DNA of 64,000 bases from Paulinella micropora (Eukaryota; Cercozoa; Imbricatea; Euglyphida). The first letter of the stretch is position 1; the number at the start of each line of letters is the position of its first letter. The translations under genes and the position numbers were made by a program. The notes beneath the pieces are model-generated. The model saw only the letters and a list, made by a program, of their open reading frames with translations, did not search any database and was not told the DNA's origin. The stretch spans positions 24,962-88,961 of the forward strand of contig BJOX01000359.1 in assembly GCA_009731375.1 (NCBI GenBank), read 5' to 3'. Shown here piece after piece: positions 28,463 to 38,313 of this stretch.

Positions 28463-28712
28463 CTGAAACTGAAACTAGATTTGAAGATCCCTCCTCTTCC
28501 CAGAAACATAAAAGACTTTAAGACTTACGAGGCTACTTTGACAGCTCTTCTTTTCTTTTCTGACTTTCTTCATCATCCAACTCACGTTGTGTGATAGATT
28601 GAGATTGTGGTCTCTGAAAGTGAAACTAGATTTGAAGATCCCTCCTCTTCCCAGAAACATAAAAGACTTTAAGACTTACGAGGCTACTTTGACAGCTATT
28701 CTTAGGTTAATT
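28411..28712 (-). repeat. 151-bp tandem duplication at the C1 gag 5' end
   Basis: The segment starting GACTTTCTTCATCATCC at 28411 repeats at 28562 with a period of 151 and two or three differences (GAAACTGAAAC versus GAAAGTGAAAC). The unit covers the acceptor-like TTTCAG and the first gag codons. Also present at 24417-24720 and 33042-33343. Confidence 0.85.
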
Positions 28713-28833
28713 AACCCACTGCTAATTAATTGCTTAAAAGGAAAGTCAATACAGTCTTGTCAAGAGAGAATCTGCACAGTCACCATCTGCCTCTAAGACT
28801 CACGGGTATTGGGTAGGTAAGGACATATCTTAC
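28463..28833 (-). promoter_or_regulatory. Candidate intron between the C1 leader ORF and gag
   Basis: In the minus orientation CACAG|GTAAGATATG (donor, near 28833) is a strong 5' consensus and TTTCAGTTTCAG|AGACC (acceptor, 28463) a good 3' site. The leader frame stops inside the donor and the gag frame opens at the acceptor without an ATG. The phases do not match for the pair I tried, so alternative sites, trans-splicing or a sequence error must be considered. Confidence 0.3.
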
Positions 28834-29154
28834 CTGTGGTTACCTGTGGCCCGAGCTACTTGTCCAGAAACTTGTTGAGCGGGCGTCGGCGACAGGGAAG
28901 CGAAGCCACTTGTCCCGACGACTGGTTCTGTTGGTATGGGGTTTTCCACCACGGCTGGGGAAAAGTCCAACGTCGGCGATGAACGCCAAAAACGAGCGGG
29001 TCTGAGCAAGTGGTTGTCTACCGACAGGTCCACTCCAAACCGGATTAAAGTCAAGCCTGTTGGGTTGAGGGAGGTTGCCGGAAACCGTCGTGACCGGCAG
29101 TACTGGCGAGCTGGACTCTTGGCAACCAAAGCCACTGTCCACGGAACGCTCCAC
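28830..29154 (-). CDS. C1 leader open frames upstream of gag, unknown
   Basis: Two overlapping minus frames of about 100 codons (28830-29135, 28840-29154); both end in CAC-AGG-TAA, at two neighbouring GTAA sites. The first (LTLIRFGVDLSVDNHLLRPA, then FASLSPTPAQQVSGQVARAT) looks more protein-like. No domain recognised. GC content is higher than in the flanks. Repeated at 24839-25144 and 33461-33766. Confidence 0.35.
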
Positions 29155-29649
29155 TAGGGACTCTTGACGCCTCGATGGGCTGGCTGGCTGAGCTCTGACG
29201 GCCTCGAACCACCACCCACTGCGCTGAGACTCAGCTCAACTCGCACAGGGCCTCACCAAATACCTATCAACCACACACAGTAAGCAGAAATTAGTTCTGC
29301 TCTGGCACAAAACACGAACAAGACAACGTCCCTCTGGGTGTTGGGGCCAGCTTTCTTCAGTTCTTGGAGACACTCTCCAAGGATTCCTGCGCTTCTGGCG
29401 CTTCAAGCCTTCATAGCTTAACGACGTACAATGTACCGAAGATGACTTTAATGATTATACCTCGTCCAACAGTAACGGACGACTGAAACGAATGGTAGGT
29501 ATTAAGAACGGAACAATAACTGGACCCACTTTGTCCACTCGGTCCATAAAGTTGGATTGGCATTAATTGTTCTGATAGTATTACTGGATCTAACCGCATA
29601 AACCGGTTAAATACATGGAGATATTAGTTACCAACCTATTATCTAACAC

Positions 29650-29945
29650 TGATATGTCCCGTAAGCCCGTAAAGTCTCATAGTGTTAGTAACCCGTAAAC
29701 CCGTAAAGTCTCATGATATGTCTGTCTGTTATGTCCCGTAAGCCCGTTAAGTCTCATAATATAATATTAGTCTGATATATCCCGTAAACCCGTTAAGTCT
29801 CATAGTATAATATAAGTCTGATATACCCCGTAAACCCGCAAGTCTTATGATATGTCTGTCTGTAATATCCCGCAAACCCGCAAGTCTTATCATATGTCTC
29901 AGGTCTGTTATATCCCGTAAACCCGTTAGTGTACCTCGTAAGTCT
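29650..29945. repeat. Array of CCCGTAAACCCG-containing repeats, about 45-bp period
   Basis: Six to eight degenerate units of the type GATATATCCCGTAAACCCGT followed by TAAGTCTCATAGTATAATAT. Probably part of the C1 LTR or leader, since it lies upstream of its gag and is repeated in the second copy (34281-34576). Confidence 0.8.
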
Positions 29946-30897
29946 GCTGTCCGGGTCATGTGCCCGCCGCTGTACCTATGAAGGTAAAATGTATACAACC
30001 CCCCTCCCTCTTTCTGTCAGTCTTCCCGAACCCTTGTTTCTCTTCTTCTGCTGGCGTCGCGATTGACTATCGCATAGACGGATGGTCGAGCCGTTAATTA
30101 ACGTTATTCGAAATTGTTTGGGTTGCCGCTTAAACATTGCGATACGCCATGATACGTCTCGTTGAGACTGAAGGTTCAATGTTCATGGTAGTCGTAGGAC
30201 TAGTCGGCGCAGGTCTGGTTGCTTGTTGCATCGTTGATGTGATAATCGAATATCACTTCCGCAGTCGGCAATCGTTGGGCGTCGCGTCGGCCGTCGGTTC
30301 GTTGTTGTTCGTTCACGTTCTCCAGCGCAGCGTAGGGATCAAGGTAGCGTGGGGTGGTTCGCGCAGTCCCGATGCGTTGACGGGCTTCCGGAACATCAGC
30401 TGCAGTTATCGCTCGTTCTATCGCGCCTGACTGCTATATTTACGGTATGCGACCTGTCTAACTTATTGAATTATCATGAATTAATTTGAAAATTATAGCC
30501 GTTAGTACATGCATTAATTTTCAAATAATTTGTGATTAAACGATAGCTGATAGGCGCATATGAACGAATTATAGTTCCCTGATGAATTCTATTATACCTG
30601 ATTGTGAGTCCGCTCACATACTGCCTTTCAGGTCTATTTTACTACTGCAATGACATATCGACATATATGTATTTCATAATTTCGCATGATGGCATATATA
30701 TATCGGCTATGTGATATAACGATATGATATAACGATATGAAGGCTACTTCCATGAAACACAAAATCACTACACGAAAAATAATATCTAATCGCAAATTAA
30801 TGCTTTCTGACTTAATATGCAACTAACCTTACGTATAGCAATAAAATATTTGAAGTGGGTGAGCAAATAGACTTCAAATTTGTCAGTGCCTTCCGGG
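29946..30897 (-). other. C1 upstream region, AT-rich, no supported gene
   Basis: Non-coding in appearance. 30000-30060 has a C/T-rich run, 30140-30430 a GC-richer stretch with an isolated short plus frame, and 30640-30800 AT-rich short repeats (ATGATATAACGAT twice). It should contain the C1 5' LTR, but the ends cannot be set. Ends at the N gap 30898-30907. Confidence 0.4.
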
Positions 30898-30907
30898 NNN
30901 NNNNNNN

Positions 30908-31745
30908 GAGAACTACTGTAACACGTTTCCCCATACGATTCACATCAAAACGGACATTCCGCAAATCTCCGTAGATTCGTCGATCAGGTAGTATAGGATC
31001 ATACACCCTATAGTAACCTGTTGTTGGTTCGTATCNNNNNNNNNNAAGAACTCTAGCAGCTACTGTAACACGTTTCCCCATACGATTCACATCAAAACGG
31101 ACATTCCGCAAATCTCCGTAGATTCGTCGATCAGGTAGTATAGGATCATACACCCTATAGTAACCTGTTGTTGGTTCGTATCCTAAAAATATGACCGGCA
31201 CACCTTTGGGCTATCATGAGGGCTTTTGCTTCCTCTGTCATTTCAGGACTCTTGTCTGAGTCAGGTCTGAGCTTGGGCTTATGGTAGTCACAGTTCTTAA
31301 ACCTAAGTAACCTCCAGGCTGCAATAGCTCCCGGCCCCCCCTTTCTACAGAGGCCAAGGGTCCATTTAAATCTCTTGTCTGTCTCCCTAACTATGCCTTC
31401 ACATCTCTTATTGTCGGGGATTAAAAACTCCTCAGGGGTCTCTATCTTCCTCGATCTCCATACCTTAGCATAGTTGAGATTAACTGGTTCTAGGGGAACT
31501 GTGTCAAGGGAACAACTCCAAACAGCTCAGTCAAAACTAAAGAGAGATCTCGTCCTACATATCTACTCTGAGCTTCTAATAATGCATATTTTTGCAAAAA
31601 GTCACTAGAAAAATACGGGACATGAAAAATGCGGGGTTCAATCCCTCTAAACTCTTGCGGGGGTCTAGCCAAGGGCTTAACTTGCTGATGAGTGTGGGGA
31701 ATGGGAATAGGGATAGGATTAGTCTGAGGTCTCTTCTTGCTCTCC
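30908..31745 (-). repeat. Two partial copies of the C1 integrase tail/gag-linker region between N gaps
   Basis: 30911-31035 matches about 26675-26800 and 31046-31745 matches 26660-27360 (one G fewer in GTGTCAAGGG near 31505). They are enclosed by N gaps 30898-30907, 31036-31045 and 31746-31755. These are contig ends placed in series, not true tandem repeats. Confidence 0.85.
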
Positions 31746-31755
31746 NNNNNNNNNN

Positions 31756-32218
31756 GAACAACTCCAAACAGCTCAGTCAAAACTAAAGAGAGATCTCGTC
31801 CTACATATATACTCTGAGCTTCTAATAATGCATATTTTTGCAAAAAGTCACTAGAGAAATACGGGACATGAAAAATGCGGGGTTCAATCCCTCTAAACTC
31901 TTGCGGGGGTCTAGCCAAGGGCTTAACTTGCTGATGAGTGTGGGGAATGGGAATAGGGATAGGATTAGTCTGAGGTCTCTTCTTGCTCTCCTTCTTCTTT
32001 ATCTCCGCATTCATATGTACCCACTGTATGAGTCGTAGTGCATCATCAGGCTCATCATTCTCGTCATCTCGCTGACTCTCATAATCAGACTGTTCTGGTG
32101 GATTCTCTTGTGAATCAACTGACTCTCCTTCGTCTTGTGATGACTCGCTCTCTTCCTCTTCCTGCTCCTCTCCTACACATATGAACTTTCCCTTCCTTGG
32201 TCCAATCCTTTTGTTCAT
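31756..32218 (-). CDS. Copy of the C1 acidic segment between knuckle and integrase tail
   Basis: ATG at 32216-32218, residues as in 27125-27587. The frame appears to run through the N gap into the partial copy before it, which is an artefact. Confidence 0.45.
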
Positions 32219-32344
32219 CGTGCTACCTTTCTTGAGCTTGTGTCTAGAGCTAGATCTATCAGAAGAGCTATCTTTGTGAGTGAGCTTTCTGGGTCTATCC
32301 GTGAACTTAGGCTTAACTGTCTTTCCCTGTCTAGCTGTTATGCC

Positions 32345-32704
32345 TTAAGTGAAAGAACAATCACTACCTGTATGTCTTATACCTCTCTTGCCTTCTCTGC
32401 AATCTGGTCGCACACACTTTAACGTACATTCATAACACATATGTCCAGCTTGTTTGCAGCAGTAGCATTTTAGTTCAGAATCTTTCGTCGTCGAAACTGT
32501 ACTGAACACTACCTGCTTGCCTCTCTCTCTTTGGGGTGTTATTACGTCCCTGCACAGTTTCTCGTTATTGTGTTCTTGTGCAACCTGTACTACCTTGAGG
32601 GTTAGCTGTGTTTCCAATCCCAGCTGTTGTCCATGTGTTGCCATGTAGTGCATAGAGTGCATATGGGTTCTAAGTGTTGAAGTAATCGAAATAGCTTCTT
32701 GCAC
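32345..32704 (-). CDS. Copy of the C1 gag twin zinc-knuckle region
   Basis: Identical in protein to 27714-28073: CCHC knuckle followed by C-x4-C-x8-H-x4-C. Confidence 0.8.
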   Translation of the reverse strand: MQEAISITSTLRTHMHSMHYMATHGQQLGLETQLTLKVVQVAQEHNNEKLCRDVITPQRERGKQVVFSTVSTTKDSELKCYCCKQAGHMCYECTLKCVRPDCREGKRGIRHTGSDCSFT

Positions 32705-33093
32705 TTCTTATAGTCTGACTCAGGTCTTCCTTCATCTAACTCAACCTTTCTGACTAAAGTTCTGTACTTTGTCAGCCATGCCTCGACTCTATTCATCGAA
32801 CTAGGTCCCTGCATAGCTTCTAGCTTGCCTAATCGACCTGCCTTAGCTATCTCGTCTAGTCCCCTATACTTGTCTAAGATTGCTTTCCAGAATTTTGCAG
32901 GTTCTCCTTCTGCCTCAGGCAACGTTAACAGTGCCATAGCATCCGGATTCTGCTGACGTGAGGAGATGAGGTATGCTAACAACTCGTTTTTCAGCTCTCT
33001 TCGTCTCCTTACATGATCATTCTTATCTTCTTCTCTTTTCTGACTTTCTTCATCATCCAACTCACGTTGTGTGATAGATTGAGATTGTGGTCT
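32602..33093 (-). CDS. Copy of the C1 gag N-terminal region
   Basis: Identical in protein to 27971-28462, again opening at a TTTCAG site with no in-frame ATG. Confidence 0.72.
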   Translation of the reverse strand, partial: RPQSQSITQRELDDEESQKREEDKNDHVRRRRELKNELLAYLISSRQQNPDAMALLTLPEAEGEPAKFWKAILDKYRGLDEIAKAGRLGKLEAMQGPSSMNRVEAWLTKYRTLVRKVELDEGRPESDYKKCKKLFRLLQHLEPICTLCTTWQHMDNSWDWKHS

Positions 33094-35528
33094 CTGAAAC
33101 TGAAACTAGATTTGAAGATCCCTCCTCTTCCCAGAAACATAAAAGACTTTAAGACTTACGAGGCTACTTTGACAGCTCTTCTTTTCTTTTCTGACTTTCT
33201 TCATCATCCAACTCACGTTGTGTGATAGATTGAGATTGTGGTCTCTGAAAGTGAAACTAGATTTGAAGATCCCTCCTCTTCCCAGAAACATAAAAGACTT
33301 TAAGACTTACGAGGCTACTTTGACAGCTATTCTTAGGTTAATTAACCCACTGCTAATTAAATGCTTAAAAGGAAAGTCAATACAGTCTTGTCAAGAGAGA
33401 ATCTGCACAGTCACCATCTGCCTCTAAGACTCACGGGTATTGGGTAGGTAAGGACATATCTTACCTGTGGTTACCTGTGGCCCGAGCTACTTGTCCAGAA
33501 ACTTGTTGAGCGGGCGTCGGCGACAGGGAAGCGAAGCCACTTGTCCCGACGACTGGTTCTGTTGGTATGGGGTTTTCCACCACGGCTGGGGAAAAGTCCA
33601 ACGTCGGCGATGAACGCCAAAAACGAGCGGGTCTGAGCAAGTGGTTGTCTACCGACAGGTCCACTCCAAACCGGATTAAAGTCAAGCCTGTTGGGTTGAG
33701 GGAGGTTGCCGGAAACCGTCGTGACCGGCAGTACTGGCGAGCTGGACTCTTGGCAACCAAAGCCACTGTCCACGGAACGCTCCACTAGGGACTCTTGACG
33801 CCTCGATGGGCTGGCTGGCTGAGCTCTGACGGCCTCGAACCACCACCCACTGCGCTGAGACTCAGCTCAACTCGCACAGGGCCTCACCAAATACCTATCA
33901 ACCACACACAGTAAGCAGAAATTAGTTCTGCTCTGGCACAAAACACGAACAAGACAACGTCCCTCTGGGTGTTGGGGCCAGCTTTCTTCAGTTCTTGGAG
34001 ACACTCTCCAAGGATTCCTGCGCTTCTGGCGCTTCAAGCCTTCATAGCTTAACGACGTACAATGTACCGAAGATGACTTTAATGATTATACCTCGTCCAA
34101 CAGTAACGGACGACTGAAACGAATGGTAGGTATTAAGAACGGAACAATAACTGGACCCACTTTGTCCACTCGGTCCATAAAGTTGGATTGGCATTAATTG
34201 TTCTGATAGTATTACTGGATCTAACCGCATAAACCGGTTAAATACATGGAGATATTAGTTACCAACCTATTATCTAACACTGATATGTCCCGTAAGCCCG
34301 TAAAGTCTCATAGTGTTAGTAACCCGTAAACCCGTAAAGTCTCATGATATGTCTGTCTGTTATGTCCCGTAAGCCCGTTAAGTCTCATAATATAATATTA
34401 GTCTGATATATCCCGTAAACCCGTTAAGTCTCATAGTATAATATAAGTCTGATATACCCCGTAAACCCGCAAGTCTTATGATATGTCTGTCTGTAATATC
34501 CCGCAAACCCGCAAGTCTTATCATATGTCTCAGGTCTGTTATATCCCGTAAACCCGTTAGTGTACCTCGTAAGTCTGCTGTCCGGGTCATGTGCCCGCCG
34601 CTGTACCTATGAAGGTAAAATGTATACAACCCCCCTCCCTCTTTCTGTCAGTCTTCCCGAACCCTTGTTTCTCTTCTTCTGCTGGCGTCGCGATTGACTA
34701 TCGCATAGACGGATGGTCGAGCCGTTAATTAACGTTATTCGAAATTGTTTGGGTTGCCGCTTAAACATTGCGATACGCCATGATATGTCTCGTTGAGACT
34801 GAAGGTTCAATGTCCATGGTAGTCGTAGGACTAGTCGGCGCAGGTCTGGTTGCTTGTTGCGTCGTTGATGTGATAATCTAATATCACTTCCGCAGTCGGC
34901 AATCGTTGGGCGTCGCGTCGGCCGTCGGTTCGTTGTTGTTCGTTCACGTTCTCCAGCGCAGCGTAGGGATCAAGGTAGCGTGGGGTGGTTCGCGCAGTCC
35001 CGATGCGTTGACGGGCTTCCGGAACATCAGCTGCAGTTATCGCTCGTTCTATCGCGCCTGACTGCTATATTTACGGTATGCGACCTGTCTAACTTATTGA
35101 ATTATCATGAATTAATTTGAAAATTATAGCCGTTAGTACATGCATTAATTTTCAAATAATTTGTGATTAAACGATAGCTGATAGGCGCATATGAACGAAT
35201 TATAGTTCCCTGATGAATTCTATTATACCTGATTGTGAGTCCGCTCACATACTGCCTTTCAGGTCTATTTTACTACTGCAATGACATATCGACATATATG
35301 TATTTCATAATTTCGCATGATGGCATATATATATCGGCTATGTGATATAACGATATGATATAACGATATGAAGGCTACTTCCATGAAACACAAAATCACT
35401 ACACGAAAAATAATATCTAATCGCAAATTAATGCTTTCTGACTTAATATGCAACTAACCTTACGTATAGCAATAAAATATTTGAAGTGGGTGAGCAAATA
35501 GACTTCAAATTTGTCAGTGCCTTCCGGG

Positions 35529-36077
35529 AAGGGGTACGGGGCCAAAAATGATCGGAAGATGAATTTTGGTACCCAATATCGGTTTCCCCGAAGCGAGCGA
35601 CTGTCAGAATTTGCGTCTTAGGAAGAGCCACCTAAAGAAAGTAAAGGATTAGTCAAATAGTACGAAAACGACTATAGACTTAGCCTGTTTATGAACATGT
35701 ATTGGCTCCCCTTGAACCTATTCTATCTTGCGCGTTCGCGTTTTTCAAAAAATGTTGTGCAAAATTCAACGGCATTGTGCAAAATATTGTGTAAAATTGA
35801 GTGGCGCTTGAACAGGATAGTTGACCCGCCAGACCTTGAAGTGCGTCAATGCCTATGCATCTGGTTGCTCGTGCAGAGCCTAATACCTATATATCTGCTA
35901 CTTAAATCATTATCATTCATACATTCATAAATTTATGCGCTTGACTTTCGTCGCACGCCACATAACATGCGTGAGTTGTATGATTGTGAGCGGGAAAATT
36001 CGCTGATCCCGTTTTAGTGACAAATGATTGAGTCCGCAATTCGATGAAATGAATACTGCCACCATCGCTTTTATTCC
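35529..36077. other. Spacer between the C1 upstream region and the C3 3' end, no gene
   Basis: AT-rich, with direct repeats of GTGCAAAAT / TGTGTAAAATT type near 35750-35800. A 3' LTR for C3 would be expected here, but no copy was found near the C3 5' end. Confidence 0.4.
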
Positions 36078-36385
36078 ATCTTTAACGTGAATTTGTCTAG
36101 CAGGTATTCCATTGGATCCTTTAGCAGGTATTTAGTCGATACATCGGCAATTTGTTCGTTGGTATTTACTTTCCGGAACTTGACGATTCCGCTACTCTCA
36201 AGTTCATTCAAGTAATGTTCCTCCACGAGTAGATGCTTAGTCCTACCGAAAGTCCTCGTTGTGCCGCGAGAATTGTCTGTGCGTTATCTTCGAACACGTC
36301 TATGGGATTATTTTGCGCTAATCCTATCTCTAGCAGAACATTTTTGACCGCCATCATTTCCCGGCATGCTCTGTTCAAAGCTTAG
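36078..36385 (-). pseudogene. C3 pol: RNase H second half
   Basis: Starting near 36385: EMMAVKNVLLEIGLAQNNP, then EDNAQTILAAQRGL with the catalytic Asp, a shift, RTKHLLVEEHYLNELESSG, KFRKVNTNEQIADVSTKYLL: a copia RNase H terminus (ADVSTK for the usual ADxLTK). One frame change. The C4 equivalent is at 43430-43600. Confidence 0.8.
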
Positions 36386-36532
36386 CTCGTCTTGATGTTC
36401 TGATTTCCTGTCATGTGGCTGTTCGATCTCATGAGTTGGCGAATCTGTCTCATTCGTGTGTTCATGAGTGGGGACTATATTAAGTTGTGGGTGATTTTCG
36501 TCGTTAATGTCATGTTTAATTGCGTTTGTCGA

Positions 36533-36997
36533 TTATGCTGGAGTGTCGACTATAAGACTATCTGTCTCGGTTGTGTCTATTTGTGCGTTTTCTTCGGTGA
36601 AGCTGTCTATCTCTCGCTCCCCCTCAGATTCGTCAATCCATGTTATTTCGGCCGTGTTGCCTGTTAACGGTCCTACTTTATGCGGGTTGAAGCGGGCATT
36701 TCTGACTCCCGGTATTACTCGTTTGCCATCCCAAACTCGATACAGCTCCCTCTGTATGTCGTACCCTACTAGAGTAACAACTTTGCCCGGCATAGCTCCC
36801 TTGCCGTCTTTCTTTCCTATGTGCATTACTCCTCTGCTACCTATAGGTTTGAGTTGATGCATTGGGGGCTTTCGTCCGAACAATTGTTCGTATGGGGACA
36901 TACCCTTTTCTAGGACCAGTGGTTGCCGGAAGAATATTCCACAAAGTGGAAGCCGTATGTTCCATTTCATCCCAAAAGTTGGGTGGAAACCCGGCAT
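36533..36997 (-). CDS. C3 pol: integrase C-terminal region and acidic linker
   Basis: SPYEQLFGRKPPMHQLKPIG, then GKVVTLVGYDIQRELYRVWD and VRNARFNPHKVG are the standard copia integrase tail. It continues into an acidic linker (DESEGEREIDSFTEENAQID). The first 30 residues are out of frame; the true upstream sequence is in the frame 36837-37040. An open acidic linker continues to about 36390. Confidence 0.82.
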   Translation of the reverse strand: MPGFHPTFGMKWNIRLPLCGIFFRQPLVLEKGMSPYEQLFGRKPPMHQLKPIGSRGVMHIGKKDGKGAMPGKVVTLVGYDIQRELYRVWDGKRVIPGVRNARFNPHKVGPLTGNTAEITWIDESEGEREIDSFTEENAQIDTTETDSLIVDTPA

Positions 36998-37040
36998 GTA
37001 TGCGCGTCGCGCGAGCGGGTCCTCCGGTTGTCTGGTTCAT
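36837..37040 (-). pseudogene. C3 pol: integrase middle, shifted frame
   Basis: MNQTTGGPARATRIHAGFPP, then NFWDEMEHTASTLWNILPAT: the copia segment after the catalytic Glu (AR-x-x-x-x-x-G-x-P-x-FW-x-E-x-x-x-T-A). It links the core to the tail through two shifts. Confidence 0.75.
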
Positions 37041-37056
37041 CCTTTCAGCTATGGGG

Positions 37057-37503
37057 TTACCATCTTTTCATCTCAGTAGGTGCCGTGAATTCCCGGTCAC
37101 AACGGATTTTCTTAGTCCTATTGTCTGTCTGTGTTTCCAAGAAATTGATGGCCTTTCTTAGACAAGCTATGAACTCGTTCTTGTGGGCGAGATAAAAGTC
37201 AAGTGTGTACCCGGAATAGTCGTCGGTTACAGAGAATTTATATCTCTTTCCCGTTCTAGACATCGTGCGCCATGCTTCCTGTGTGTCAACATGCAGAATT
37301 TCTGCGGATTTGGAGGCTCTACGAATGTGATTGACAGCAAATCTAGGTAAGACTTTCGACTTGCTGATCATACACGGTTCGCATAGGGCACATTCTTCCT
37401 TTGCGCTTTCCAGTGTCCCTTTTGGACTCACTATCCTATAGCCGGCCGCGTCTGCGAAAGCTGCGGCTTTTGGATAACCGAAGTGTCCTATACTATGGTG
37501 CAA
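37057..37503 (-). CDS. C3 pol: integrase zinc module and catalytic core
   Basis: HHCC module H-x3-H...C-x2-C (HSIGHFGYPKAAAFADAAG and CALCEPC), then EILHVDTQEAW (D1), RYKFSVTDDYSGYTLDFYLA (D2), and KKIRCDREF (third acidic residue, Glu). All catalytic positions seem intact; the frame breaks just after. DD(35)E integrase joins element cDNA to host DNA. Confidence 0.88.
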   Translation of the reverse strand: MHHSIGHFGYPKAAAFADAAGYRIVSPKGTLESAKEECALCEPCMISKSKVLPRFAVNHIRRASKSAEILHVDTQEAWRTMSRTGKRYKFSVTDDYSGYTLDFYLAHKNEFIACLRKAINFLETQTDNRTKKIRCDREFTAPTEMKRW

Positions 37504-37678
37504 GATTTCTATATCTATTAGTCTACGCTTGTCTGTCTTACTGGGGTACTTGACGCGTATAAGACCGCATTGCTATGACTGTCCCTATTCCTATCATCGC
37601 TATCTGTGTTGGTGCCGTGATGTGGAGTGGTGCTATCGCTATTTCTATCGTTGTTCTTATGGGGGCTTCCCTCCCCTC

Positions 37679-37924
37679 TCACCCCAACATGCTTTCAGTC
37701 TTGGGCACACCAGAGGGGACAAAACGCTGATTGATTCGCAGCGGCCTATCATTCTTAGTGTCCCAGCGATACAACAGAGACTTAGTCAGTCTCCCCCTGA
37801 CAAGAATGTCTCTCTGATTTAGCTTTATAGGCTTTTTCAGAATGAACATCTGTCCGTTTTGATGACTGATTGCACGGTGGTGAAAGTGATCCATAGGACC
37901 GGTAGGGGTGATGTTTATGGGCAT
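37679..37924 (-). CDS. C3 pol: pre-integrase segment
   Basis: HFHHRAISHQNGQMFILKKP, then LTKSLLYRWDTKNDRPLRIN: matches the copia gag-pre-integrase segment, with the LYR motif. Followed by a gap of about 170 nt in other frames before the HHCC module. Confidence 0.7.
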   Translation of the reverse strand: MPINITPTGPMDHFHHRAISHQNGQMFILKKPIKLNQRDILVRGRLTKSLLYRWDTKNDRPLRINQRFVPSGVPKTESMLG

Positions 37925-38046
37925 AGATGGGTCGTAGTAAGCTGCCTTGGCTATTACGTGAGTTTTAGCGTTCCCATCTATATTCTAGCCATTTGCATCA
38001 TTCCTGCTCTTCTTATCTGCCTGTTTTGAACTTCACGGATTTGACG

Positions 38047-38271
38047 TTAGTCATATTCGTCATAATTAGTCATATTCGTCATAATTGAATCATCACGACA
38101 AATATACTGTGAAGCTCCACTATTTTGATAAGTGTGGTTGGCTTTGGGTCTCTCTCTTTCGTTCAAAAACACCATGGCCCTGTCTGGGGTTGTTGTGTCT
38201 TCTTCTTCTTCTTCTTCGTCTTCTACTTCTTCTATCTCGTCTACATTTGGATGTGCATCTAATGCTGCCAA
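38047..38271 (-). CDS. C3 pol: retropepsin start with NSGAS instead of DSGAS
   Basis: An acidic run (EEVEDEEEEEEDTTTPDRAM) precedes HTYQNSGASQYICRDDS. The last part aligns with the copia protease site ILDSGASxHI, but the catalytic Asp is Asn (codon AAT). With Asn there a retropepsin would be inactive; the change needs one base, so decay or a sequence error is likely. The microrepeat TCATATTCGTCATAATTAG lies at its end. Confidence 0.6.
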   Translation of the reverse strand: MAALDAHPNVDEIEEVEDEEEEEEDTTTPDRAMVFLNERERPKANHTYQNSGASQYICRDDSIMTNMTNYDEYD

Positions 38272-38313
38272 GAGTCTGAGTTCGTCTGAATTTCGTTCGT
38301 CGTCGCTGTTGTA

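Larger units (their letters stand above)
11420..30897 (-). mobile_element. C1: Ty1/copia retrotransposon, host of the nested C2 insertion
   Basis: Minus-strand pieces in copia order when read from high to low coordinates: leader (about 30.9-28.5 kb), gag with twin zinc knuckle (28462-27714), a segment ending in the integrase tail (27587-26531), linker (26436-25595), RT (22597-21713), RNase H first half (21121-20775), then, after the C2 insertion, RNase H second half (11690-11420). 22608-25584 is a redundant contig in the wrong place. No protease active site or integrase core was found in C1. Confidence 0.8.
31756..35528 (-). repeat. Second assembled copy of 27125-30897 (C1 gag, leader, upstream)
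   Basis: Same sequence at an offset of 4631 with scattered substitutions (e.g. near 30165/34796 and 30240/34871). Contains gag linker (31756-32218), twin knuckle (32345-32704), gag N-terminus (32602-33093), 151-bp tandem, leader ORFs (33461-33785) and the CCCGTAAACCCG array. Unlike the first copy it continues past 35528 without a gap into C3. Confidence 0.85.

Noticed and set aside
28475-28660. 61-codon frame repeated in every C1 copy (MFLGRGGIF...)
   Set aside because: It repeats only because the DNA is repeated; it overlaps the candidate intron and the 151-bp tandem unit, and no domain is visible.
29650-29945. Telomere-like or CRISPR-like reading of the CCCGTAAACCCG array
   Set aside because: Unit is long and degenerate, not a telomeric hexamer/heptamer; no unique spacers of constant length, and the context is a eukaryotic retroelement.
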